A stretch of 14,738 nt of DNA from Avimonoglobus sp965151315. Its GTDB lineage: Bacteria > Bacillota > Clostridia > UBA1381. This document shows, one piece after another, positions 1 to 6,512 of the stretch. The position numbers and the translations under genes were made by a program. The stretch spans positions 1 through 14,738 of the forward strand of contig CBCTZG010000072.1 of the NCBI GenBank assembly GCA_965151315.1. The letters are read 5' to 3'. Every line of letters starts with the position of its first letter. The stretch's first letter is position 1. Below the pieces are notes generated by a model. The model did not search any database. It was not told the DNA's origin and was given only the letters and a program-made list of their open reading frames with translations.

Positions 1-18
1 CATTCCGTCCGTGCCGAG

Positions 19-204
19 CTATGCGGAAAATGCGCCATGACGTAGGCGGAGAGCAAGCCGGTTTTCCGGCGCTTCTACCTTTTGCATATCGCAAAACTTT
101 TCACCAGACAGAGCGACAACCATTTTACCGCAGTTGCAGATGTGGCAGTCTGCAAGCCATGACACACGGGCGCAATAATGATACTCCCGCCTTGAACGCG
201 TCAC
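19..204 (-). CDS. Possible small cysteine-rich protein, or a fragment of one
   Basis: A 61-codon frame starting with GTG. It carries five cysteines, four of them in a C-x2-C-x-C...C pattern near residues 20-38 that could bind zinc. No convincing ribosome binding site precedes the GTG, so the frame may be the tail of a longer, broken gene of the mobile element. The opposite strand is also open over the same stretch (21-284) without a ribosome binding site. I do not recognise the family. It lies at the window edge inside the element that ends with the serine recombinase, where small mobilisation or DNA-binding proteins are usual. Function unknown. Confidence 0.2.
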   Translation of the reverse strand: MTRSRREYHYCARVSWLADCHICNCGKMVVALSGEKFCDMQKVEAPENRLALRLRHGAFSA

Positions 205-270
205 GGCATTGGGCGGCTGGACGAGAACCGTGCAGGGGTGAGATTCCCGTGGAGCGCAGCCGGCGCCGTT
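205..270 (+). other. GC-rich stem-loop region upstream of the small element gene
   Basis: CGGCTG at 214-219 pairs with CAGCCG at 257-262. Inside lies a smaller hairpin in which GGG (around 235-237) faces CCC (246-248) across a GTGAGA-type loop. The stretch is much more GC-rich than the AT-rich genes that follow. It could be a structured RNA or leader, or a decayed fragment of another mobile element. The sequence alone does not identify it. Confidence 0.2.
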
Positions 271-305
271 TGGATTTGCTGTAAAATTGTTTAGGAGATT
301 AGATT

Positions 306-491
306 ATGATGAAATCACTTATTCAAATATCAAGACATGAAATTGATAAACAAACGGTTCAATCAAAATATGAAATCAACAATATTCATTTTACGATAAA
401 CAGCCGTTTTTGCGGTTCGTTAGAACTATCGGAAGTAATATATCAAATGATTATAAAGAGCGAAGAAAACAAGCCTTTGTTTATCGGGTAA
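306..491 (+). CDS. Small transposon-borne protein upstream of the serine recombinase
   Basis: A 61-aa protein starting at ATG 306, with AGGAG at 293-297 giving good spacing; a second ATG follows immediately at 309. The product is hydrophilic, has one cysteine and no membrane segment. It contains a short beta-like stretch (YEINNIHFTINSRF, about residues 22-35) followed by a probable helix ending in a lysine/glutamate tail. Base composition is AT-rich like the recombinase that starts 88 bp downstream, so both probably belong to the same element. Short proteins in this position are common in Tn4451-like elements (TnpW-type proteins), but I cannot confirm that family. Function unknown. Confidence 0.5.
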   Translation: MMKSLIQISRHEIDKQTVQSKYEINNIHFTINSRFCGSLELSEVIYQMIIKSEENKPLFIG

Positions 492-499
492 CACGCGCA

Positions 500-528
500 T
501 AGACAAAAAAACTTTTTAGCGGTATAAT
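500..528 (+). promoter_or_regulatory. Sigma-A promoter of the serine recombinase
   Basis: TAGACA at 500-505 and TATAAT at 523-528 are separated by 17 bp. The predicted start lies near 535, leaving a leader of about 45 nt before the GGAGG at 569-573. Confidence 0.65.
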
Positions 529-579
529 GTAAGTACAATCAATCTATGTCGTGTTATTCTGCTGTTCTGGAGGATACAA

Positions 580-2211
580 ATGGAATTGCAAAATAATTAT
601 GATGTAGGAATTTATTGTCGGCTTTCGAGGGATGACAATAACGGACATTTAGAAAGTATGAGCATTGTAAATCAACGGCAAGTGCTTACAGATTATGTTG
701 CTGAAAAGGGGTGGAATTTAAGAGAGTGCTATGTAGATGACGGCTTTACGGGAACCAATTTCGATAGGCCGAATTTTAAGCGAATGATTAAAGACGCTGA
801 GTTAGGAAAGATAAATTGTATTATCACAAAAGACCTTTCCCGATTGGGCAGAAATTATGTTCAGGCAGGATATTATACGGATGAATTTTTTGTTGAGCAC
901 AATATTCGTTTTATCGCAATCAATGACGGGATTGACACAATAAAAGAGGATAATGACATAGCTGCTTTTCACCATGTCTTAAATGAGATTTATCCGAAAC
1001 AGGTTTCAAAAAAAGTACGTCAAGTAAAGAGGAAAAGCGCTGAACAGGGAAAATTTATGGGAAGTCAAGCGCCTTACGGTTATATGAAATCCCCGGAGGA
1101 TAAGCACATTCTTATCATTGATGAAGAAGCTGCTGTTATTGTACGACGGCTATTCAATGAATTTGCAAGCGGTGACAGTGCACGGCTGATTGCAGATCGT
1201 CTAAACAGCCAAAATATTGATAGCCCCCGTTTTTATCATTATAGAAAAATGGGACGTGTGAATCCTCTGTCTGAGCAAAAAAATGTTTGGGGCAGTGCAA
1301 CGGTGCTGCAGCTTTTGAGAAATCAAGTGTATATCGGCAATATGGTACAGGGGAAAAGGCAGGTAGCTTCTTTCAAAACAAAGAAAATGCGCACTGTCAG
1401 TCCTGAAAATTGGATTGTTGTAGAAAATACACACGAGCCTATTATTGAGCGTGAATTATGGGACAGAGTACATAGTTTAATGAATGCGAAAAGCAGAGTT
1501 GTAAAAACGAAAAAAGATGATTTAGGCCTTTTCGCAGGCGTTTTACAATGTGCCGACTGCCATTCCCCTTTGGCTTTTACTCGAAAACAGTTAAAAAATC
1601 GTGAACGGAAATTTTATCGTTGCAGCCGATACAACAATAACGGCTCAAAGGCTTGTAGCACGCATTTGATTGAGGAAGAAACTTTATGCGAATTTGTGTT
1701 AAACGACATCCGGCAATATGCAAAACTCGCAAAATCGGATAAAGAAAAGGTTGCCAACCGTTTATTTGCTTCAAAACAAAAAATACAGAAATGTGAAACA
1801 AAAGTTTTAAGAGCTCAAATAGGTGAAATCGAGAACAGGCTTGCTGTCATAGCAGGAACATTAAAAAATTTGTATATTGATAAATGTTCAGGAACAATAC
1901 CCGAAAATGTATTTACAGGCCTTATGAACGATCTTAACGATGAGCAGATACAGTTGCAGGAACAATTACCAAAGCTGCATGCGGAGCTTGCCAGTATGCA
2001 GGAAACAACAGATGAAATAAGCGAATGGATTGATTTAATCAGCAGCTATACCAATCTTAAAACACTTACACGCTCCATAGTAACAGAGTTAATCGACAAG
2101 ATAACTGTTTCGGAAAGAAACGAGGTGAACGGTAAAATAGAACAAACAATAGACATTGAATACCGATTTATCGGTAATTTATTACAGACAAAAAAAGAAG
2201 ATATTGCTTGA
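580..2211 (+). CDS. Large serine recombinase (TnpX-like)
   Basis: A 543-aa site-specific recombinase that would cut and rejoin DNA for integration or excision of the element at the left of the window. The resolvase domain (about 8-155) has the catalytic serine in Y12-x-R-x-S16, the substrate-facing DGFTGTNFDRP segment, and KDLSRLGRN (84-92). A recombinase DNA-binding domain follows (about 165-290, with APYGY and the segment leading to YIGN). Next is a recombinase zinc ribbon with Cys324, Cys327, Cys348 and Cys359, then a coiled coil (about 395-475) and a C-terminal tail. All expected parts are present and length is normal, so it is probably functional. GGAGG sits 6 nt before the ATG. Genes of this type usually lie at one end of their element, so the attachment site should be near. 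The last codons overlap a minus-strand terminator. Confidence 0.95.
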   Translation: MELQNNYDVGIYCRLSRDDNNGHLESMSIVNQRQVLTDYVAEKGWNLRECYVDDGFTGTNFDRPNFKRMIKDAELGKINCIITKDLSRLGRNYVQAGYYTDEFFVEHNIRFIAINDGIDTIKEDNDIAAFHHVLNEIYPKQVSKKVRQVKRKSAEQGKFMGSQAPYGYMKSPEDKHILIIDEEAAVIVRRLFNEFASGDSARLIADRLNSQNIDSPRFYHYRKMGRVNPLSEQKNVWGSATVLQLLRNQVYIGNMVQGKRQVASFKTKKMRTVSPENWIVVENTHEPIIERELWDRVHSLMNAKSRVVKTKKDDLGLFAGVLQCADCHSPLAFTRKQLKNRERKFYRCSRYNNNGSKACSTHLIEEETLCEFVLNDIRQYAKLAKSDKEKVANRLFASKQKIQKCETKVLRAQIGEIENRLAVIAGTLKNLYIDKCSGTIPENVFTGLMNDLNDEQIQLQEQLPKLHAELASMQETTDEISEWIDLISSYTNLKTLTRSIVTELIDKITVSERNEVNGKIEQTIDIEYRFIGNLLQTKKEDIA

Positions 2212-2230
2212 TTTCTCAAACAATATCTTC
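2190..2230 (-). terminator. Rho-independent terminator of the tRNA-Ser operon, inside the recombinase 3' end
   Basis: GAAGATATTG (2197-2206) pairs perfectly with CAATATCTTC (2221-2230); TTGA/TCAA pair inside over a 4-nt TTTC loop. Read on the minus strand, the hairpin is followed by seven U residues (A-run 2190-2196). There is no T-tract on the plus side, so it should end minus-strand transcripts coming from the tRNA-Ser genes. It contains the last codons and the stop codon of the recombinase. Confidence 0.7.
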
Positions 2231-2238
2231 CGTCTGCC

Positions 2239-2274
2239 TTCAATACTTGCGTCCTATCAAAACCGAGTATTGAA
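2239..2274. repeat. 9-bp inverted repeat between the recombinase and tRNA-Ser
   Basis: TTCAATACT (2239-2247) and AGTATTGAA (2266-2274) form a perfect dyad around 18 nt. There is no T-tract. It lies where a recombinase attachment site could be expected, or it may be an RNA structure in the tRNA precursor trailer. Confidence 0.4.
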
Positions 2275-2278
2275 TATA

Positions 2279-2370
2279 TGGCGGAGAAGGAGGGATTTGA
2301 ACCCTCGCGCCGGTTTCCCGACCTACACCCTTAGCAGGGGCGCCTCTTCGGCCAACTTGAGTACTTCTCC
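2279..2370 (-). tRNA. tRNA-Ser (GCU anticodon)
   Basis: 92 nt with a 7-bp acceptor stem (GGAGAAG/CTTCTCC), G73, encoded CCA (revcomp of 2279-2281), anticodon loop CTGCTAA with anticodon GCU, a long variable arm as in class II tRNAs, and a T-arm with GGTTCAAATCC. It lies 71 bp downstream of a second tRNA-Ser on the same strand and is probably co-transcribed with it. Confidence 0.95.
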
Positions 2371-2441
2371 CAATTTATACAAAACCATGCTCCGCCGAAG
2401 AACACAGCTTATATGTACTACACAACTATGCAATTATAATG

Positions 2442-2529
2442 TGGAGGAGAGAGTGGGATTCGAACCCACGGACGCTCACACGTCACCGGTTTTCAAGACC
2501 GGCTCTTTCAACCGCTCAGACATCTCTCC
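2442..2529 (-). tRNA. tRNA-Ser (UGA anticodon)
   Basis: 88 nt with acceptor GGAGAGA/TCTCTCC, anticodon loop CTTGAAA with anticodon UGA, variable arm stem GACG/CGTC, T-arm GTGGGTTCGAATCCCAC and encoded CCA. The discriminator base (position 73) reads U, whereas the neighbouring tRNA-Ser(GCU) has the usual G. Transcribed leftward from the promoter at 2548-2576. Confidence 0.95.
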
Positions 2530-2547
2530 GATTAGCTGACGAAAAGT

Positions 2548-2576
2548 ATTATAACAAACCTCCCCAGGCTTGTCAA
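2548..2576 (-). promoter_or_regulatory. Sigma-A promoter of the two tRNA-Ser genes
   Basis: On the minus strand, TTGACA (2576-2571) and TATAAT (2553-2548) are perfect consensus hexamers with 17-bp spacing, about 18 bp upstream of the tRNA-Ser(UGA) 5' end. Confidence 0.85.
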
Positions 2577-2604
2577 GTGTTTTTTGAAGAATTCCGCAAA
2601 AAAG

Positions 2605-2633
2605 GTATAAATTCTCCAATTCCGGCAATCCTA
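2605..2633 (+). promoter_or_regulatory. Candidate sigma-F promoter of the spoIIQ-like gene
   Basis: GTATA at 2605-2609 and GGCAATCCTA at 2624-2633, separated by 14 bp, resemble the forespore sigma-F consensus (GYATA, 14-16 bp, GGNRAYAMTW) with one mismatch in the -10. The match fits the forespore role of SpoIIQ. Sigma-G recognises similar sites, so the assignment rests partly on the gene product. Confidence 0.4.
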
Positions 2634-2666
2634 TGAATATCATATCAACTGAAGGAGTGATTCTGC

Positions 2667-3365
2667 GTGAAGGAAAAGAAAACAAAAGCATTTGAAAACG
2701 GCGGCTTTTATATCGCCCTGTGCGCCTGTATTTTGATTATTGCGTTGATCGGGTATATGAGCAGTCTGTCGTCTAAAAGAAATCAGGAACCGGAAACCAA
2801 TATAGCAGAGAATACCCAGCAGCCGGCCTATACGCTTCCAACGCCGGCTGTTCGCCAGCCAGCGGCGGCAGCGCCGGCTAAGGTATCGCAGGCGCCGCAA
2901 AAGCAAGCCGCCACACAAGCCCCCCAGCCGGTCAATAAAACTGTAGTGACCGAGGATGATATTCCGCACTTTGTGGCGCCTGTCAAAGGCGATGTGCAGG
3001 CGGAATTTTCCGGGGATGAACTTGTATTCCATACGACTGTTTCAGACTGGCGCACCCACGATGGCGTTGACTTTGCCGCAAACGCCAACGACGATGTTTT
3101 AGCCAGCGCCGACGGTACCATCGAAGAGATATATGCCGGTTCTTTAGGCGAAAGCATTTTAATTGATCATGGCAGCGGCTTTAAGACTTTATACGCCAAC
3201 TTAGCGGAACTGCAGGATATCAAGGCCGGCGATCAGGTAAAACAGGGGGATGTAATCGGTAAGGTGGGGGAAACCGCTCTGGCTGACTGTACTACTGGCC
3301 CGCACCTCCACTTTGAAGTCTTATCCGACGGGAAAAATGTAAATCCATTGGAATATATTGAATAA
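2667..3365 (+). CDS. spoIIQ: SpoIIQ-like membrane-anchored M23 (LytM) metallopeptidase
   Basis: A 232-aa bitopic membrane protein. The start is GTG 2667, with GAAGGAG at 2651-2657 nine bases upstream. It has a short cytoplasmic N-terminus, one membrane helix (about 13-33), a Pro/Ala/Gln-rich linker (about 40-95) and a LytM/M23 domain (about 100-232). The zinc ligands are intact: H131 and D135 in HDGVD, and H213/H215 in GPHLHFEV. In the family, SpoIIQ sits in the forespore membrane and pairs with SpoIIIAH across the intermembrane space during engulfment; the B. subtilis protein has lost its ligands, whereas clostridial versions keep them. Size, single anchor, and the sigma-F-like promoter favour SpoIIQ. 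A vegetative envelope hydrolase is the alternative. A strong terminator follows, so it is monocistronic. Confidence 0.7.
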   Translation: MKEKKTKAFENGGFYIALCACILIIALIGYMSSLSSKRNQEPETNIAENTQQPAYTLPTPAVRQPAAAAPAKVSQAPQKQAATQAPQPVNKTVVTEDDIPHFVAPVKGDVQAEFSGDELVFHTTVSDWRTHDGVDFAANANDDVLASADGTIEEIYAGSLGESILIDHGSGFKTLYANLAELQDIKAGDQVKQGDVIGKVGETALADCTTGPHLHFEVLSDGKNVNPLEYIE

Positions 3366-3371
3366 ACAATC

Positions 3372-3399
3372 AAAACGCTGTTTTTTAACAGCGTTTTTT
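3372..3399 (+). terminator. Rho-independent terminator after the spoIIQ-like gene
   Basis: AACGCTGTT (3374-3382) and AACAGCGTT (3387-3395) pair perfectly over a TTTT loop, extended by two A-T pairs, followed by a T-tract to 3399. It starts 7 bp after the stop codon. Confidence 0.9.
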
Positions 3400-3400
3400 C

Positions 3401-3429
3401 TTGCCAAATTCTTCTGTTTGTTGTATGAT
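3401..3429 (+). promoter_or_regulatory. Sigma-A promoter of fbp
   Basis: TTGCCA (3401-3406) and TATGAT (3424-3429) with 17-bp spacing, directly behind the preceding terminator. The predicted leader is about 25 nt and carries GGAGG at 3451-3455. Confidence 0.7.
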
Positions 3430-3461
3430 ATAGATAAACATTGACAATACGGAGGAAAACT

Positions 3462-5360
3462 ATGCGGCACGAAATTCCCCAGAAAGAAATCAAATACTTA
3501 AAACTTTTAGCAAAATCCTACCCTTCCGTGCAATCAGTTTGCACCGAAATCATCAATTCCCAGGCCATCCTGAACCTGCCGAAAGGGACGGAGCATTTCA
3601 TGAGCGACCTGCATGGGGAGTATGAGGCTTTTTTCCATATCCTCAATAATTGCTCCGGTGTAATCCGGGAAAAGGTCCGGCTTTTATTCGGCGGCGTGCT
3701 TTCCCATAAAGAGCGTTCCGCTCTGTGCATGCTGATTTATTATCCGGAGGAAAAGCTGGAGCGGCTGAAAAAGGAAAAGAAGCTGACCAAGGCCTGGTAC
3801 AAAACAACCCTGATGCGGCTGATCGAGCTGGCCAGGCTTTTGTCCTCGAAATATACCCGTTCTAAGGTCCGCAAAGCGATTCCGGAGGAATATGCGTACA
3901 TTATTGACGAGCTTCTCCATGCTCAGCCCGACGAGGACAATAACCAGCTGATTTATCATCAAAAGATTATCGATACCCTGATTACAATTGAAAGCGGCGA
4001 CGGCTTTATTATCGCCCTGGCCCGTCTGATCAAACGGCTGGCGGTAGATCATCTGCACATCGTCGGCGATATTTTTGATCGGGGCCCCCGGCCTGACGCG
4101 ATTTTAGACATGCTGATGGCTTTGGATTCCGTAGATATCGAATGGGGGAACCATGATATTCTTTGGATGGGCGCCGCTGCTGGCAGCGAGGCCTGCATGG
4201 CCGCGGTTGTCCGGAACTGCTTGGCTTATGACAATATGGAGGTTTTAGAAAGCGGCTATGGAATTTCCCTGCGCTCGCTGATGCTCTACGCCCAGCAGCT
4301 CTATCCGGCGGAAAAGCCGGAAATCGCCGCCCTGCGGGAGATTTCTATCATTATGTTCAAGCTGGAGGGCCAGCTGATCCGGCGCCGGCCCGAGCTAAAA
4401 ATGGACGCCCATCTTTTGCTGGATAAGGTCGATTTAAAACGGGGCAGCGTCATGATCGGCGATACGGAATACGCCATGGTCAATTTTCCGGCAAAAACGA
4501 TTGACCCAGATGCTCCCTATGCGCTGAACGACGCGGAAGCGGCGTTTATCGCCGCCCTGAAAAAGGCATTTTTAGAAAGCGAACGGTTACAGAGGCATGT
4601 CCGTTTCTTATATGCCAAGGGCAGCATGTACCGGATCCATAACGGGAACCTTTTGTTCCATGGCTGCGTTCCCCTGGACCAGAACGGAAACTTCCTGGAA
4701 ATGCGGCTGGGGGGCAAACGATACGCGGGCAGGGCCTATATGGATTATATGGATAAAGTCGCCCGGAAAGCTTATTTCCAGCGGGATGATTTCGCGCTGG
4801 ACTGCATGTGGTTTTTGTGGTGCGGCGACGCCTCGCCCCTGTGCGGCCGCCAGATCAAAACCTTCCCCCGGGCCTACTGCCTGGACCAGGCCACCTGGCA
4901 GGAGCCCCAGAACCCGTATTATCAGTACCACACCAGGGAGGAGACCTGTATTCAAATCCTGCGGGAATTTGGCCTGGATAACCCCAGCGCCCATATTATT
5001 AACGGCCATACACCCATCAAGGTATCCAAGGGCGAAAACCCGGTAAAGGCAAACGGTAAGCTGGTCGTCATCGACGGCGGCTTCTGCCGGGCATATCAGA
5101 AAACCACGGGGATTGCTGGTTATACCCTGATTTATAATTCCCACGGCCTGCGGATTATGTCCCATCAGCCCTTTACCTCCATCGGGGAGGCCTTGGATGA
5201 AAACAAGGATATCCATTCCCATTCGGAAATATTTGAAACAGCGCCCCGGCGAATGATGGTTTCGGATTGTGACAACGGGAAGGTGATCCAGGAAAAAATC
5301 AAGGATTTAGAACTGCTTCTGGCCGCCTACCGCCAGGGCGTTCTAACCCCAGCGCGATAA
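3462..5360 (+). CDS. fbp: Class III fructose-1,6-bisphosphatase
   Basis: A 632-aa cytoplasmic enzyme of the Firmicutes-type FBPase (YydE/Fbp, class III), which hydrolyses fructose-1,6-bisphosphate to fructose-6-phosphate in gluconeogenesis. The metallophosphoesterase signature is readable: SDLHGE (48-53), GDIFDRG (202-208) and GNHD (229-232), with later histidines in NGHTPIKVSKG and the C-terminal VIDGGFCRAYQ segment. Length is normal for the family. I chose ATG 3462 because GGAGG lies six bases before it; an in-frame TTG at 3441 sits upstream of this site and would lack one. The gene has its own sigma-A promoter, and the YdcF-family gene starts 13 bp after its stop, so the two are likely co-transcribed. 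Codon use is GC-richer than in the flanking mobile regions, as expected for core DNA. Confidence 0.95.
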   Translation: MRHEIPQKEIKYLKLLAKSYPSVQSVCTEIINSQAILNLPKGTEHFMSDLHGEYEAFFHILNNCSGVIREKVRLLFGGVLSHKERSALCMLIYYPEEKLERLKKEKKLTKAWYKTTLMRLIELARLLSSKYTRSKVRKAIPEEYAYIIDELLHAQPDEDNNQLIYHQKIIDTLITIESGDGFIIALARLIKRLAVDHLHIVGDIFDRGPRPDAILDMLMALDSVDIEWGNHDILWMGAAAGSEACMAAVVRNCLAYDNMEVLESGYGISLRSLMLYAQQLYPAEKPEIAALREISIIMFKLEGQLIRRRPELKMDAHLLLDKVDLKRGSVMIGDTEYAMVNFPAKTIDPDAPYALNDAEAAFIAALKKAFLESERLQRHVRFLYAKGSMYRIHNGNLLFHGCVPLDQNGNFLEMRLGGKRYAGRAYMDYMDKVARKAYFQRDDFALDCMWFLWCGDASPLCGRQIKTFPRAYCLDQATWQEPQNPYYQYHTREETCIQILREFGLDNPSAHIINGHTPIKVSKGENPVKANGKLVVIDGGFCRAYQKTTGIAGYTLIYNSHGLRIMSHQPFTSIGEALDENKDIHSHSEIFETAPRRMMVSDCDNGKVIQEKIKDLELLLAAYRQGVLTPAR

Positions 5361-5373
5361 GGGGGAGGAGACA

Positions 5374-6129
5374 ATGGTATCAAAAGGGCTGCGGATCGCG
5401 CTGGCCGCTTTCGGGACGGCCTTTGTCCTGATTTCGGTTTTTACGGTCTTGATGGCAAACTGGAATTTGGGCATCCTGTTTACATTTCTTGCCGGCGGGG
5501 CTATGCTGGTGTATGGCCTGCTGTTTCACACCATCAACCGGCATATGGCCCATGGATTTTGGAGATGGGTCCGTTATATTTTCTATGCGGGCTTTTTTGG
5601 CCTGTTGGGCATGGTTATTTTTCTTGCCGCCTACGGGCACATGGATAACGCCACCGGCGGGGAAGACGCCATCATCGTGTTGGGCGCCGCCGTGCATGGC
5701 GAGGAGGTGTCTCTCCCGCTTGCCTACCGGCTGGACAGGGCTGCGGAATACTGGCGGCAAAACCCGGCGGCGGTGATCGTAGTCACTGGCGGCCAGGGCT
5801 TCCAGGAACATGTTTCGGAGGCGGAGGCCATGGCCCGCTATCTACAAAGGCTGGGCATCCCGCAGGAAAAGATCCTGAAAGAGGAACAGGCCACTTCTAC
5901 TTATGAAAATTTTCAGTACAGCAAGGCGGTTTTAGACCAGTATTTTCAAACAGATTACACCGTTGTCCTGGTGACAAACCATTTCCACATCTACCGTGCC
6001 GCGCAGCTTGCGAAGCGGGCAGGGCTGAATGTCCGCCATGTTCATGCGGACCTTTTATGGTATACGCTGCCGCCCAATTATCTGCGGGAATGCGCGGCGG
6101 TTATAAAATTCTGGATTTTCGGGAACTAA
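5374..6129 (+). CDS. YdcF-family (DUF218) membrane protein
   Basis: A 251-aa protein starting at ATG 5374 behind GGGGGAGGAG (5361-5370). Three N-terminal membrane helices (about 7-25, 29-51 and 64-86) are followed by a YdcF/DUF218 domain (about 97-240). Visible family features are the AIIVLGAAV strand with a following G-E-E-x-S, TGGQG (about 139-143), the S-E-A-x-x-M segment, the E-x-x-S-T-x-E-N motif, and VTNHFHIYRAAQLAKRAG. Related proteins include E. coli SanA and YdcF, linked to envelope integrity and of uncertain biochemistry. The domain should face outside the membrane or lie at its surface. The gene follows fbp in the probable same operon; I see no functional link to FBPase. Confidence 0.85.
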   Translation: MVSKGLRIALAAFGTAFVLISVFTVLMANWNLGILFTFLAGGAMLVYGLLFHTINRHMAHGFWRWVRYIFYAGFFGLLGMVIFLAAYGHMDNATGGEDAIIVLGAAVHGEEVSLPLAYRLDRAAEYWRQNPAAVIVVTGGQGFQEHVSEAEAMARYLQRLGIPQEKILKEEQATSTYENFQYSKAVLDQYFQTDYTVVLVTNHFHIYRAAQLAKRAGLNVRHVHADLLWYTLPPNYLRECAAVIKFWIFGN

Positions 6130-6142
6130 TTCAAAAAAATGC

Positions 6143-6171
6143 TTGACATGCCGCTCCGTTTATGCTATAAT
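6143..6171 (+). promoter_or_regulatory. Sigma-A promoter of tRNA-Gly
   Basis: Perfect TTGACA (6143-6148) and TATAAT (6166-6171) with 17-bp spacing and an extended -10 (TGC before TATAAT), 15 bp upstream of the mature tRNA. Confidence 0.9.
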
Positions 6172-6186
6172 TTAAATACTTTAAAT

Positions 6187-6261
6187 GCGGGAGTGGCTCA
6201 GTGGTAGAGCGTCACCTTGCCAAGGTGAACGTCGCGAGTTCGAATCTCGTCTTCCGCTCCA
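6187..6261 (+). tRNA. tRNA-Gly (GCC anticodon)
   Basis: 75 nt with acceptor GCGGGAG/CTTCCGC, a D-arm with GGCTCAGTGGTAGAGC, anticodon loop TTGCCAA (GCC), T-arm GCGAGTTCGAATCTCGT, U73 and encoded CCA. Single gene with its own promoter and terminator. Confidence 0.97.
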
Positions 6262-6285
6262 TGCCGCAGCGGACTTCGCTGTTAT

Positions 6286-6318
6286 GAAAAAGTCCCATCC
6301 TTTGGATGGGATTTTTTC
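6286..6318 (+). terminator. Rho-independent terminator of tRNA-Gly
   Basis: TCCCATCC (6293-6300) and GGATGGGA (6304-6311) pair perfectly over a 3-nt loop. An A-run upstream and a T6 run at 6312-6317 extend the stem and supply the U-tract. Confidence 0.9.
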
Positions 6319-6512
6319 ATATTCTCAGCCGCCGCGCCTTTTTCCGGAAAAAGCATGTTCTATCGGTAAACGGCTTGCAAGCCACAGGCAAGATGAGGGT
6401 ATTTATCTGCAAAAAAAGGAACGGCCTCCTGCCCGCTTTTCGACGTCTGGTGGAACGCTTGGGGTTTCGGATGATCGTATGGCCGGTTCCGTTTTGTACG
6501 CCGCAATCAGAA
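6319..6512. other. Non-coding gap between tRNA-Gly and the accessory operon
   Basis: Frames open across this stretch on the plus strand have no ribosome binding site, one of them runs through the tRNA, and their translations resemble nothing I know. A perfect 12-bp palindrome GGCTTGCAAGCC lies at 6372-6383. The gap marks the change from core DNA to the accessory cassette. Confidence 0.4.
6411..6490 (-). terminator. Weak candidate terminator of the accessory operon
   Basis: On the minus strand GGAACCGGCC (6490-6481) can pair, with one bulged base, with GGCCGTTCC (6426-6418), followed by a run of seven U residues (6417-6411). The loop is long (about 54 nt), so this is uncertain, but it is the only stem with a U-tract downstream of the lipoprotein gene. 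Confidence 0.3.

Noticed and set aside
2156..2539. 127-aa open frame on the plus strand
   Set aside because: It runs antisense through both tRNA-Ser genes and has no ribosome binding site.
3441..3461. TTG start for fbp
   Set aside because: It lies before the ribosome binding site that serves ATG 3462.
4608..5222. 204-aa open frame on the minus strand
   Set aside because: Shadow of the GC-richer fbp coding frame; no start signals, and the plus-strand frame has full FBPase motifs.
5380..5811. 143-aa open frame on the minus strand
   Set aside because: Shadow of the YdcF-family gene with a low-complexity translation.
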